NCBI RefSeq assembly: GCF_004348345.1
Contig: NZ_SMJZ01000056.1
Location: forward strand, 1-45,234
Direction of reading: 5' to 3'
DNA length: 45,234 bases
Source: Nonomuraea longispora
Lineage (GTDB): Bacteria; Actinomycetota; Actinomycetes; Streptosporangiales; Streptosporangiaceae
Shown one piece after another: positions 25,257 to 33,820 of the stretch. Numbering within the stretch: the first letter of the stretch is position 1; each line of letters begins with the position of its first letter. The notes beneath the pieces are model-generated. The model saw only the letters and a list, made by a program, of their open reading frames with translations, made no database searches and had not been told where the DNA came from. The position numbers were made by a program, and so were the translations under genes.

Positions 25257-25667
25257 TCAGCGCACTTCCTGGATGCGGACCAGGTTGCCCGCGGGGTCGC
25301 GGAAGGCGCAGTCGCGCACGCCGTACACCTGCTCCGTCGGCTCCTGGACGACCTCGGCGTCGCCGGCCCGCACCTTCCTGAACACGCCGTCGAGGTCCCT
25401 GGTGGCCAGCAGGATCCAGCCGTAGGTGCCCTTGGCCATCATCTGCTGGATGGTGCGGCGCTCGTCCTCGGTGATGCCGGGATCGGCGGCCGGGGGCGCC
25501 AGGAGGATGGACGTGCCGGGCTGTCCGGGCGGGCCGACCGTGATCCAGCGCATCGTCCCCTGCCCGACGTCGCTGCGTACCTCGAAGCCGAGGGTGTCGC
25601 GGTAGAAGGTCAGGGAGGCCTCCGGGTCGTCGTGCGGCAGGAAGGTCGTGTGAATGGTGATGTCCAT
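25257..25667 (-). CDS. VOC-family (glyoxalase/bleomycin-resistance fold) protein
   Basis: 136 residues. Two beta-alpha-beta-beta-beta units: MDITIHTTFLPHDD, SLTFYRDTLGFEVRSD, then GWILLATRDLDGVFRKV, CAFRDPAGNLVRIQE. Possible metal ligands are the early His and the final Glu in IQE. Family roles include glyoxalase, dioxygenase and antibiotic sequestration; nothing here decides between them. ATG at 25667. First gene of a VOC-AraC pair, with a perfect ACCGATCGGT palindrome 48 bp upstream of the start. Confidence 0.85.
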   Translation of the reverse strand: MDITIHTTFLPHDDPEASLTFYRDTLGFEVRSDVGQGTMRWITVGPPGQPGTSILLAPPAADPGITEDERRTIQQMMAKGTYGWILLATRDLDGVFRKVRAGDAEVVQEPTEQVYGVRDCAFRDPAGNLVRIQEVR

Positions 25668-25714
25668 ACCGTCACGGTAACGGCGGCTCCCCGACCTGCG
25701 CTTCTCCCATCCTG

Positions 25715-25724
25715 ACCGATCGGT
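25715..25724. promoter_or_regulatory. ACCGATCGGT palindrome between TetR and VOC genes
   Basis: Ten-base perfect palindrome in the 66-bp gap after the TetR stop and before the VOC start. ACCGnnCGGT-type palindromes are common TetR-family operators, so the adjacent TetR protein may repress the VOC-AraC pair. Confidence 0.4.
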
Positions 25725-25733
25725 GACGCCGGC

Positions 25734-26366
25734 TCACGCCTGGTCGGTGGTGCGGGTGTAGAGGGCGGTGATCTCGCCCAGCAGCCGGTCACGTGCCACG
25801 GCGGAGGGGGCGACGCCGGTCAGCACGTAGGCGGCGAGTCCTTCGGCCAGGGCCACGAGGGACAGGGCGGTGCCGGAGGCGTCCACCTCGGCGGCGACGC
25901 GGCCGGCTCGCTGGTCCTTTCTGATCAGGTCGGCCAGCCGGCGGTGGAGTCCGGCGTACAGGATGCGCAGCCTGGCCGCGATGCTCTCCTCGGCGAGGCC
26001 GAGGGCGTGGAAGGACTGGCGTACCCGCATGTGGGCCTCGGTCGTGGCGTCGTACGGGATGAGCTCGGTGAGCACGGTGGTGAGCACCAGGCGGGGGTCG
26101 GCGGCGTCGAGGGCGGAGCCGGTCTTCTGCCTGATGCGTACGCTGGACAGCTCGTTGCCCCGCTCGAATGCGGCCTCGATGAGTTGCCGCTTCGCCGGGA
26201 AATAGTGTTGCACCCGGCCGGGCGAGATGCCGGCCTGGGCCGCCACCTCGGTCAGGGACACGGCGGCCAGGCCGCGGTCGGCGACGATGGCGAGCACGGC
26301 GTCGGCGATCTCGTTGCGCCGCTGCTCGTGGTGGGCTCCGGGCCCACGGGCGCGTCTCGTTGCCAC
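25734..26366 (-). CDS. TetR-family transcriptional regulator
   Basis: 210 residues. N-terminal HTH: NEIADAVLAIVADRGLAAVS then TEVAAQAGISPGRVQHYFPAK at about 30-53, the canonical TetR recognition helix ending in HYFPAK. The C-terminal helices (about 90-200) resemble the BetI-like ligand-binding domain. Only 21 bp follow the stop of the SGNH gene on the same strand, so it could be co-transcribed with the beta-helix and SGNH genes, or have its own promoter. ATG at 26366. Ligand unknown. Confidence 0.88.
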   Translation of the reverse strand: MATRRARGPGAHHEQRRNEIADAVLAIVADRGLAAVSLTEVAAQAGISPGRVQHYFPAKRQLIEAAFERGNELSSVRIRQKTGSALDAADPRLVLTTVLTELIPYDATTEAHMRVRQSFHALGLAEESIAARLRILYAGLHRRLADLIRKDQRAGRVAAEVDASGTALSLVALAEGLAAYVLTGVAPSAVARDRLLGEITALYTRTTDQA

Positions 26367-26387
26367 GTCGCCACCTTATCGATGCGG

Positions 26388-27413
26388 TCACACTGGTGTG
26401 GCTGGACGTGGTGGTGCTGGACGGAGGCCGGCCAGGCGGGGGGCGAGCCGCGCGGCCATGAGGCGGTAGCCGTCGGCGTCGGGGTGCAGGCCGTCGGGCA
26501 GGAGGAGGTGGGCGTCGCCGGCCCCGAGAACGCTCGGGCCGTCGATGAGGTGGAGGCCGGTGTCGCCGCATCGGCGCAGCGTCGTCACGGCGTCCGTGAC
26601 GGCGCGGCGGACGTCTTCGAGGGTCATCATCGCCTGGTTGGGCAGCCGCTCACGGTCCGGTGAGACGATCGGCGAGAGCACGGCGATCGGCGCCCGCGGA
26701 TGCGCGTCGCGGACCGCCTGGACGAACCCGGACACCTGGCCGGCGAAGGTCCGCGGGCCGAAACTCGCGGCGCCGTACACGTTGGCACCGAGGCACAACG
26801 AGATCACCTCCGCGGGCGTACGCGCGATGGCCCCGGCGGCGACGGGATCGAGGTGGCACTCCCCGGCGAAGCCGAGACAGGTGAGGTCCCAGCCGAGGCG
26901 GCGCGCGACGAGAGCGGGCCACGTCCGGCTCGGGCCGGCGGCCGAGCGGCACTGCGTGATCGAGCTCCCGTACGCGACCCAGCGGGGGCCCTCGTCCACG
27001 GCGGCGGCGTACGTCGCGCCGTGCAGGACGAGGGCACCCGTCCGGAGCTCGCCGAACTGGGGCAACCACGCCTCGACGACCTTGGCGCCGGGCGGCAACG
27101 AGACCTGGCTCGTCGCCGCCCCCGCCGTCAGCGCCGTACGCCGCCACAACGCGCCGTCCACGACGACGTCCAGCGACGTCACGTCGTCGTCGGCGGCGTG
27201 GGTGCGCAGTTCCAGCGCGCTCGCGTCGGTACGGACGACCGCGCGGACCCCGGCCGGCATGCGCGCCCGCGTGACCAGGCCGGAAGCGTGGGCGGTGGCG
27301 ATCCGGCCGGGCGGCAGCCGCCACGGTTGCCACCAGCCGCCCTCCTCCGTCCAGGCCAGGCCGCCCCGCCAGACGTCCGGCCGGGCGTCAGGAGCGAGCC
27401 GGATCGGCGCCAC
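26388..27413 (-). CDS. SGNH/GDSL-family hydrolase (Lipase_GDSL_3-like, putative esterase)
   Basis: 341 residues. An N-terminal beta-sandwich-like part (about 30-140) precedes an SGNH domain: block I VAYGSSITQC with the putative nucleophile Ser (GSS in place of GDS), block II LGFAGECHLDP, block III LCLGANVYG (G-x-N), and block V PDGLHPDADGY (D-x-x-H). Such enzymes remove acetyl or acyl groups from carbohydrates. No signal peptide is visible from the GTG start at 27413, nine bases after the stop of the exported beta-helix gene, so the two are surely co-transcribed. The odd lack of an export signal suggests a cytoplasmic role or a mis-set start. Confidence 0.82.
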   Translation of the reverse strand: MAPIRLAPDARPDVWRGGLAWTEEGGWWQPWRLPPGRIATAHASGLVTRARMPAGVRAVVRTDASALELRTHAADDDVTSLDVVVDGALWRRTALTAGAATSQVSLPPGAKVVEAWLPQFGELRTGALVLHGATYAAAVDEGPRWVAYGSSITQCRSAAGPSRTWPALVARRLGWDLTCLGFAGECHLDPVAAGAIARTPAEVISLCLGANVYGAASFGPRTFAGQVSGFVQAVRDAHPRAPIAVLSPIVSPDRERLPNQAMMTLEDVRRAVTDAVTTLRRCGDTGLHLIDGPSVLGAGDAHLLLPDGLHPDADGYRLMAARLAPRLAGLRPAPPRPATPV

Positions 27414-27422
27414 GCCGGCCGG

Positions 27423-29216
27423 TCAGACCTTCGGGCCGAGCGCGACGCTGCGCCAGGCGTCCCCGTCGGAGAACGCGAGACCGCGCTTGCCGGTCTCCGG
27501 GTCGCGGACCATGACGACGCCTCCGACGTGGCCGGCCGCGTCCGGCAGCGCGCCCGGCGCGTGCTCGGCCAGGGCCACCTGGTGTGCGTACACAGTGCGC
27601 ATCCGCCGGTCCGGGCTGCCCAGATCGCGCGCGTTGTCGGCGGGCGGGATCAGCCCGGTGGCGCTGGAGGCCATGGAGACCAGCTCGTTGGTGTTCGTGG
27701 TCGAGCAGAGCAACTCGGTGGCGGCCGATCCCGACTGGTTGACCGGGACCACCCGCAGCCCGCCCTTGACGCCCGGGTTGGCGTTGTTGCCCTCCACGAC
27801 GAACGAGCCGTAGTGGTCCTCGCCCACCGTGGGCTTCTCGGTCGAGGTGCTGACCACCTTCGCCGCCGCGCCCAGCGGCTGGGCGACCTCCATCCGGTTG
27901 AACCGGCCAGGGCCGGCCTGCACGAACGAGTCCGCCCCCACCGTGCCCGCGACCAGCGGTACGTGCGCGGAGGCGTTGCCTATCACGTGTGACCCGTGCA
28001 GCCCGCCGGTGGTCATGATCGGTGGCCGGTCGGCGGGGTCGGCCGAGATGACGTTGCCGATGACGCTGAACGCGGTCGCCTTCCCGTCCACCCTGATCGC
28101 GGCGGCGTCGGACTTGCCGTCGAGGTTCCAGTGGTCGAACGAGTTGTTCGCGATGGTGATCTTGCTGGCGTCGTTCTCGAACCGGATGGGCGAGTGGTTG
28201 AGCCAGTTGAAGGTGTTCCCGCTGATGGTGACGTTCTGCGCCGTGACGCCGCTGGAGAACTGGATGGCGCTCGGGCCGTCGTTCAGGGGAGGTTCGAGCC
28301 CGCCGAGGACGTTGTCGGAGATCGTCAGGTTGTGGCCCCCGCTGGTGATCTCGATGATCGGCCCGTTGTCGCCTTTCTCCACCATGTTGCCGCTGATGGT
28401 GGAGTTGGTGAGGCTGCCGATCAGCAGGCGCCGGCCGATGTCGAGCAGGTTGCCCTGGATGATCGCGCCGCGGAAGTCGGCGTCCTCGGCGCCCTCCGTG
28501 ACGATGGCCTGGAACGGGCTGTGGAAGTGGTTGTTGGTGATGAGCCACTTCCGCAACCCGTACGGCGGGACGTGGACGGGGCCGCCGCCGACGCCATCGG
28601 CGGGCCAGGCGAGGCTGATGCCGGTGGTGCAGAGGGCGACGAGGTTGTGCGAGAAGTACAGTCCGCGGCCGACGTGCTCGACGGCCAGCTTGAACGACAC
28701 GAACGTGCACTCCAGGATGGCGGCGTCGGTGTCGTCGGTGTTGACCTCGCCGGCGAAGCGCAGCGCCCGGTTGTTCTCGGTCTTGGCGGGGGCGACGAAG
28801 GCCAGGCCGTGGATCGCGGCGAGCGAGCACCGTACGTCGATGCCCACGCCGTCGTGCTCCACCTGGATGACGGACGCGCGGTTCGTCATGGTGCTGTAAC
28901 CGCGTAGCTGGATGCGGTTGTAGTTCTCGTCGGGCTGGTCGGGGATGACGATGGTCCGGGTGATCCGGTAGGTGCCCGGCGGGAAGACGACGATCCGGTA
29001 CTGCGTGCGCTGGGCGTTGATGGCCTGCTCGATGGCCCCGGTGTCGTCGTGCTTCCCGTCGGCCAGCGCGCCGAACTCCTGGGGAGTGACGATTTCCGGC
29101 GGGTCCGCGGTCGCGGCCGCCACGGGGGAGGCTCCCCATGACGCGGTGGCCGCGGCCGCGCCCAGTGCCGCACCGCCGATTCGTAAGAGCGCTCGACGAT
29201 CGGTGCCCTCGGGCAT
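27423..29216 (-). CDS. Tat-exported right-handed beta-helix protein (pectate-lyase superfamily)
   Basis: 597 residues. Twin-arginine-type signal DRRALLRIGG plus Ala-rich core, cleavage probably after AAATA at about 35. The first domain begins with the pectate-lyase-3 hallmark FGALADGKHDDTGAI and continues with beta-helix rungs rich in N and T (ITNNHF, ISGNMV, ISDNVL, ISGNTF, IANNSF) to about residue 430. The last ~160 residues differ: a Gly/Val/Ala-rich region ending DGDAWRSVALGPKV, like the stalk/tip of tailspikes. Substrate is presumably a polysaccharide; no catalytic residues can be named. ATG 29216 has GGGAGGT upstream; 20 upstream codons to 29276 are rejected because they cover the promoter. 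Confidence 0.82.
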   Translation of the reverse strand: MPEGTDRRALLRIGGAALGAAAATASWGASPVAAATADPPEIVTPQEFGALADGKHDDTGAIEQAINAQRTQYRIVVFPPGTYRITRTIVIPDQPDENYNRIQLRGYSTMTNRASVIQVEHDGVGIDVRCSLAAIHGLAFVAPAKTENNRALRFAGEVNTDDTDAAILECTFVSFKLAVEHVGRGLYFSHNLVALCTTGISLAWPADGVGGGPVHVPPYGLRKWLITNNHFHSPFQAIVTEGAEDADFRGAIIQGNLLDIGRRLLIGSLTNSTISGNMVEKGDNGPIIEITSGGHNLTISDNVLGGLEPPLNDGPSAIQFSSGVTAQNVTISGNTFNWLNHSPIRFENDASKITIANNSFDHWNLDGKSDAAAIRVDGKATAFSVIGNVISADPADRPPIMTTGGLHGSHVIGNASAHVPLVAGTVGADSFVQAGPGRFNRMEVAQPLGAAAKVVSTSTEKPTVGEDHYGSFVVEGNNANPGVKGGLRVVPVNQSGSAATELLCSTTNTNELVSMASSATGLIPPADNARDLGSPDRRMRTVYAHQVALAEHAPGALPDAAGHVGGVVMVRDPETGKRGLAFSDGDAWRSVALGPKV

Positions 29217-29243
29217 GGCCCCTACCTCCCATGAAGCGGGTTG

Positions 29244-29251
29244 ATACGTAT
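29244..29251 (-). promoter_or_regulatory. ATACGTAT operator site for the beta-helix promoter
   Basis: Perfect 8-bp palindrome located at about +4 to +11 of the predicted transcript, a classical position for repression. A matching site precedes lacI. LacI-family proteins bind palindromes with a central CG, which fits. Confidence 0.6.
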
Positions 29252-29260
29252 AGATCGTGG

Positions 29261-29289
29261 ATCGTACAGACGTCATATCCGGCTTACAA
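29261..29289 (-). promoter_or_regulatory. Promoter of the beta-helix/SGNH operon
   Basis: Minus strand: -35 TTGTAA (29289-29284), 17-bp spacer, -10 TACGAT (29266-29261). Start of transcription is predicted near 29254, just before the ATACGTAT site. Confidence 0.6.
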
Positions 29290-29358
29290 GAGGCGGCGGA
29301 TGCCCCTTTTTGCGCCCGCTTTGCGCTGTCTCGACGTAATGTTAGGGAAATCTACCCC

Positions 29359-29388
29359 TTGTGTGCACCCCCTCCGGGTCCCTAGAGT
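29359..29388 (+). promoter_or_regulatory. Promoter of lacI and the downstream operon
   Basis: -35 TTGTGT (29359-29364), 18-bp spacer, -10 TAGAGT (29383-29388). Start of transcription is predicted near 29395, six bases before the TTACGTAT site. Confidence 0.5.
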
Positions 29389-29400
29389 GCCCCCGAGTCG

Positions 29401-29408
29401 TTACGTAT
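29401..29408 (+). promoter_or_regulatory. TTACGTAT operator site before lacI
   Basis: Matches the ATACGTAT site of the divergent promoter in seven of eight bases, with a TACGTA core, at about +6 to +13. Centres of the two sites are 157 bp apart, nearly 15 helical turns, so DNA looping between them is possible. Confidence 0.55.
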
Positions 29409-29425
29409 TAGTCAAGTGGATCGCC

Positions 29426-30481
29426 ATGCGCAAACGAGCGGGGCCCCGTCGCCCCACCCAAGTCGAGATCGCCCAGCGGGCCGGGGTCTCCCAGGCCACG
29501 GTCTCCCTCGTGCTGAACGGGGGAGACGGTGTGCCGGTGGCCGAGGAGACCCGCCGGCGCGTGCAGCAGGCGATCGAAGACCTGGGGTACGCCGCCAACC
29601 CCGCCGCCCGCGCGCTGCGCGGGATGACCGTCAAGACCATCGGGCTCTACACGTTCGAGTCGGTGTTCCCGGTCGACCAGCGGGACTTCTACCACCCGTT
29701 CCTGCTCGGGGTGGAGGAGGAGGCGGCGCGGCTCGGCTACGACCTGCTGCTGTTCACCTCGGCCAACACCGCCCAGGGCGGGGTCTACGCCAGAGGGCGC
29801 AACGCGCTGCTGAAGGCCGACGGCTGCGTCCTGCTGGGCCGTCACATCTCCCGTGACGACCTGGCGAACCTCGCCAAGGAGGGCTTCCCCTTCGTCTTCA
29901 TCGGCCGGCGCGACATCTCGGAAACCGAGCTGTCCTACGTCGCCCCCGACTACGTCACCCCGACCGCGGCCCTCGTGGAGGAGCTGGCCGCGCTCGGGCA
30001 CCGGCGCATCCTGCTCCTGCGGCAGACCGACGGAGCCGAGCCGGGCGACGATCGCGAGCGCGGCCTGCGACAGGGCGCGCGGGCCGCGAACCTGCACCCG
30101 GACGACCTCGTGGTCGAGTTCTCCTCAGGCGCCGCGGACATCGGCACGGACCGGGTCACCGGATGGGTCCGGGACGGGGTCACGGCGGTCGTGGTCGAGC
30201 CCTCCGAGGACAACGCCACCGGCCTCGCCCTGGCCGAGGTCGCCGAGGCGGCCGGCGTGCGCATCCCCGACCACCTGTCGGTCGCCTTCCTGGGCTCCGC
30301 ACCGCCGCCGACCGCCACCAGGATCTGGACGTCGTTCGAGATCCCCCGCGTGGAGATCGGCAGGGCCGCGGTGCAGCTGCTGGTCAACCTGCTCGAAGGC
30401 GCGGAGCAGCCGCCCCTTCAGCTGGTCGTGCCGTGCACCGACGTGCGCGGCAACTCGATCAGCCGGGTGGTGCGGCGATGA
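29426..30481 (+). CDS. LacI-family transcriptional regulator
   Basis: 351 residues. N-terminal HTH with VEIAQRAGVSQATVS and hinge AANPAARALRG at about 47-57, followed by a type I periplasmic-binding-like effector domain (KTIGLYTFESVFP to SVAFLGSAPPPTATRIW). Unlike sugar-phosphate responsive members, its effector cannot be inferred, but the operon suggests a glycoside or sulfated sugar. It is the first gene of the plus-strand operon: its stop overlaps the permease ATG by four bases. ATG 29426 is right for the HTH; reading further upstream in the frame lacks homology. Autoregulation is likely through the TTACGTAT site. Confidence 0.92.
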   Translation: MRKRAGPRRPTQVEIAQRAGVSQATVSLVLNGGDGVPVAEETRRRVQQAIEDLGYAANPAARALRGMTVKTIGLYTFESVFPVDQRDFYHPFLLGVEEEAARLGYDLLLFTSANTAQGGVYARGRNALLKADGCVLLGRHISRDDLANLAKEGFPFVFIGRRDISETELSYVAPDYVTPTAALVEELAALGHRRILLLRQTDGAEPGDDRERGLRQGARAANLHPDDLVVEFSSGAADIGTDRVTGWVRDGVTAVVVEPSEDNATGLALAEVAEAAGVRIPDHLSVAFLGSAPPPTATRIWTSFEIPRVEIGRAAVQLLVNLLEGAEQPPLQLVVPCTDVRGNSISRVVRR

Positions 30482-31404
30482 CCAGGTACGCGCTGCGCAC
30501 GGCGGCGACCGGAGTGCTGATCATCTTCGGCGCCGCCACCCTCGTGTTCTTCATCATGCGGGCCGCCCCCGGGGACCAGGCCCTGGTGCTGCTCGGACCG
30601 GACGCCACGGCGGCCGAGGTGGCGGCCGCCCGGACCAGGCTCGGCCTGGACCAGCCGCTGCCGGTGCAGTACTGGCACTATCTGACCCAGCTGGTGACGC
30701 TCGACTTCGGGGAGTCCTACCGCTTCGGGCAGCCGGCGGTCGAGCTGGTGTTGTCCCGGCTGCCGGCCTCGGTCGAGCTCACCCTGACGGCGACCGTCAT
30801 CGCGATGGCGGGCGTCGTGCTCGGAGCGCTGGCCGGCGCCTACCGCGGCCGGTGGATCGACCGCGGGATCTCCGGGTTCGCCCTCACCCTCTACTCCATG
30901 CCGCCGTTCTGGATCGGCATCATGCTGATCCTGGTGATGGCGTTGCAGCTCAGGCTGCTGCCCAGCGCCGGCGTCGGCACCCCGGCGCACATCGTGCTCC
31001 CCGCGCTCACGCTCGCGGCCCCCTTCACCGCGCTGCTCACCCGGATCACCCGCAGCAGCGTCGCCGACACCATGGCGGAGCCCTACGTGCAGCGGGCGTA
31101 CGCCAAAGGGCTCAGCACCCGCGAAGTGGTGACCGGGCACGTGGTGCGCAACGCGGCGACCCCCGTCGTGACCGTCGGCGCGCTGCACGTGAGCACGCTG
31201 CTGGGCGGCGCGGTGATCGTGGAGAGCGTCTTCACCTGGCCCGGCCTCGGCTCGCTGCTGGTGACGGCGGTCACCAACCGCGACTACTCGATCGTGCAGG
31301 CCGCGGTGCTCCTCATCGCGGTCATCGTGGTCTGCTGCAACGTCGCGGCGGACCTGATCGCCGCCCGGCTCGACCCGCGAGTGCGGCTGGGGGCGAAGGC
31401 ATGA
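30478..31404 (+). CDS. ABC transporter permease, DppB/OppB type
   Basis: 308 residues with six transmembrane helices. The first-helix/loop pattern LVFFIMRAAPGDQA and LGLDQPLPVQYWHYL at about 50-70 is typical of the OppB family, and the EAA-like coupling loop is YVQRAYAKGLSTREVV at about 203-218. With the DppC-like partner it forms the channel of a family-5 importer for oligopeptides or oligosaccharides. ATG overlaps the lacI stop (ATGA). Confidence 0.92.
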   Translation: MTRYALRTAATGVLIIFGAATLVFFIMRAAPGDQALVLLGPDATAAEVAAARTRLGLDQPLPVQYWHYLTQLVTLDFGESYRFGQPAVELVLSRLPASVELTLTATVIAMAGVVLGALAGAYRGRWIDRGISGFALTLYSMPPFWIGIMLILVMALQLRLLPSAGVGTPAHIVLPALTLAAPFTALLTRITRSSVADTMAEPYVQRAYAKGLSTREVVTGHVVRNAATPVVTVGALHVSTLLGGAVIVESVFTWPGLGSLLVTAVTNRDYSIVQAAVLLIAVIVVCCNVAADLIAARLDPRVRLGAKA

Positions 31405-32267
31405 GCGCGATCACCGCCCGGCCACGGTTGTGGCCCGTACGCCTGAGGTCCACGCCGACCGTCGCCGCGGTCGCCACCGTCGTGCTCGCCGTCTACCTGG
31501 TCGTCGGCCTGATCGGCCCGCTGCTGATCGCCTACGACCCGGTGGCGACCAGCGTGGCCGACCGGCTGCTGCCGATCGGGGCGGTCAGATCGGACGGCAC
31601 GGTCGCCCTCCTGGGCACCGACGGCGCCGGCCGGGACATGCTCGGCCAGCTCGTCTACGGCGCCAGGACGTCGATCATCATCGGGATCTCCGTGGTGGCC
31701 GCCTGCCTGGCGGTGGGGCTGGCTTTCGGGACGCTCGCCGGCTATCTCGCCGGCTGGACCGACGTCGCGATCTCCCGGCTGATCGACATCCTGATGGCCT
31801 TCCCCGGCATCCTGCTGGCGATCGTGATCGCCGGCCTCTTCGACCGCAGCATGCTGGTCGTCGTCCTGGCGCTGTCGGTGGCCGGCTGGGTCGGCTTCGC
31901 CAGGCTCGCCCGAGGGCTCACCCTCTCACTGCGCGAACGGCCGTACGTCGACGCGGCACGGCTGATCGGCGTTCCCACCCCGGTCGTGATCGTCCGGCAC
32001 GTCGTCCCGTTCGTCATCGGCCCGGTGACCGCGCTGGCGACCACGGAGTTCGCCGGAGCGGTGTTGTCCGAGGCCGGGCTCAGCTTCCTGGGCCTCGGAC
32101 TGCCCTCGGCCACGGTCTCCTGGGGCCAGGTCATCGCGAACGGCAAGGACTACCTGGACACCGCCTGGTGGATCTCTGCGCTACCTGGGCTGGCGCTGAC
32201 CGGCCTCGTGGTGAGCACGGGCCTGCTCGGCGACCACCTCACCCAGCGTCTCGGCACGAGCCGCTGA
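31401..32267 (+). CDS. ABC transporter permease, DppC/OppC type
   Basis: 288 residues. N-terminal helix at about 22-46, then the OppC signature LLGTDGAGRDMLGQLVYGAR at about 74-92, coupling loop YVDAARLIGVP, and the closing LSEAGLSFLGLGLP with SWGQVI. ATG overlaps the preceding permease stop (ATGA). Standard length. Partner of the OppB-type permease; the binding protein follows after 29 bp. Confidence 0.93.
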   Translation: MSAITARPRLWPVRLRSTPTVAAVATVVLAVYLVVGLIGPLLIAYDPVATSVADRLLPIGAVRSDGTVALLGTDGAGRDMLGQLVYGARTSIIIGISVVAACLAVGLAFGTLAGYLAGWTDVAISRLIDILMAFPGILLAIVIAGLFDRSMLVVVLALSVAGWVGFARLARGLTLSLRERPYVDAARLIGVPTPVVIVRHVVPFVIGPVTALATTEFAGAVLSEAGLSFLGLGLPSATVSWGQVIANGKDYLDTAWWISALPGLALTGLVVSTGLLGDHLTQRLGTSR

Positions 32268-32296
32268 CAGCTCAGCCAATGTCAGGAGGGATTTCC

Positions 32297-33820
32297 ATGA
32301 GGCCCGTTCGGCTTCGTCGTGCGGTGGCCCTCGCCGCCGCGACAGTATCCATCGTCGGGCTCGTCGCTTGCAGCACCACCACCGGCGGATCGTCGACAGG
32401 TGGCGCCGTGGCGCAGGAACTGGCCGTCGCCGTGTGGACCCCGATCGAGAACCTCGATCCGCACGGCGCCTCCGGGATGGACAACGGCACCCAGGTGGCC
32501 GCCAAGGCGATCTTCAGCCCGCTCCTCCGTACGAAGGGGAAGGGGCAGTTCGAAGGGGTGCTCGCCGAGTCCTGGCAGGCCAACGAGGACGCCACGGAGT
32601 GGACCTTCACGCTGCGCGAGGACGTCACGTTCTCCGACGGCACGCCGGTCACCAGCGCCGACGTCGTCGCCTCCTTCGAGCGGGTGCTGGCGCTCAAGGG
32701 CGCGATGGCCGGCAACTACGCCGGTCACAACGCCAAGGAGAGCGGTGCGGACAAGGTCGTCATCACCTCCAAGGACCCCGACCCGGCGCTGCTCGGCAAG
32801 CTCATCACCTTCTACGTCACCCCCGCCGCCCACCAGGACGGCGACTGGTCCAAGCCGATCGGCTCGGGCCCGTTCGTCGTCGAGCGGTTCACACCGGGCC
32901 AGAGCCTGGTGCTGGCACCCAACCCCGGTCACTGGCGCGGCAAGCCGGCGCTGAACCGCCTGGAGCTGCGCAGCGTCCAGGAGATGGCGGCGCGGATGAC
33001 CGCGTTGAAGACCGGCGAGGTGGACATGACGTGGGTGGTCCCCGACGACCAGCTCGCGGGCCTGAAGGGCAACACCGACCTGGTGGTCGAGAAGGACTCG
33101 GGCAGCGGCGTCATCACCATGTGGATGAACGGCTCGGAGAAGGGCCTCAAGGAGGCCGCGGTCAGGCGCGCGTTGTGGCAGGCGGTCGACTTCGCCACCA
33201 TCATCAAGTCGTTGTTCCCCGAGACGGGCTCGGTGGCGAACTCGGTGGTGACGCCCAACGTGCTCGGCTACGCGCCGCAGACCCCGGTGACGTACGACCC
33301 CGCCGCGGCCAAGAAGGCGCTGGACGACGCGGGCTGGGACTACGACCAGAAGATCCAGATGCAGTTCTCCCAGCCGCAGTTCCAGCAGTTCGCCGACGCG
33401 GTGGCCAGCGACCTCGCGAAGATCGGGGTCAAGGCGGAGCCCACCCAGAAGGAGGCGGCGGTCTTCCTGCAAGACCTGCTGGCGCTGAAGTGGGACCTGA
33501 ACATCCAGCAGCTCGGCACGGCCGGCTTCGACGCGGCGACCAATCTCGGCCGGTTGTACACCTGCGCGGCCAAGCGTACGGGCTACTGCAACCCCGACCT
33601 CGACAAGCTGCTGAACCAGGCGGGCTCGACCAGCGACAACGCCAAGCGGCAGGAGCTGTATGGGCAGGCCAACAAGATCATTTGGGATGACGCGGTGGGC
33701 ATGTACCCCATGTTCGTGCGGAACCTGTACGTCCGGAACAAGTCCGTACAGGGCCTCACCATTCCCCCGGACCTGACGCCTGACTTCTCCACCGTCCGCA
33801 TCGGCAACGGCACATCATGA
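32297..33820 (+). CDS. Family 5 extracellular solute-binding lipoprotein
   Basis: 507 residues. Lipoprotein signal with lipobox LVAC (Cys at about 25). SBP_bac_5 fold: ENLDPHGASGMDNGTQVA, the conserved TFTLREDVTFSDGTPVTSAD block at about 97-116, GSGPFVVERFTPGQ at about 195, and AVRRALWQAVD at about 290. Family members bind peptides, nickel-chelates or oligosaccharides (cellobiose and xylo-oligosaccharide binders exist), so neighbouring glycoside genes make a glycan-type ligand plausible. AGGAGGG lies six bases before the ATG, giving strong independent initiation as expected for a binding protein. Confidence 0.92.
   Translation: MRPVRLRRAVALAAATVSIVGLVACSTTTGGSSTGGAVAQELAVAVWTPIENLDPHGASGMDNGTQVAAKAIFSPLLRTKGKGQFEGVLAESWQANEDATEWTFTLREDVTFSDGTPVTSADVVASFERVLALKGAMAGNYAGHNAKESGADKVVITSKDPDPALLGKLITFYVTPAAHQDGDWSKPIGSGPFVVERFTPGQSLVLAPNPGHWRGKPALNRLELRSVQEMAARMTALKTGEVDMTWVVPDDQLAGLKGNTDLVVEKDSGSGVITMWMNGSEKGLKEAAVRRALWQAVDFATIIKSLFPETGSVANSVVTPNVLGYAPQTPVTYDPAAAKKALDDAGWDYDQKIQMQFSQPQFQQFADAVASDLAKIGVKAEPTQKEAAVFLQDLLALKWDLNIQQLGTAGFDAATNLGRLYTCAAKRTGYCNPDLDKLLNQAGSTSDNAKRQELYGQANKIIWDDAVGMYPMFVRNLYVRNKSVQGLTIPPDLTPDFSTVRIGNGTS

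Noticed and set aside
26804..29244. Several long plus-strand frames opposite the SGNH and beta-helix genes
   Set aside because: No motifs, Arg/Pro/Ala-rich; antisense shadows of genes with strong family evidence.
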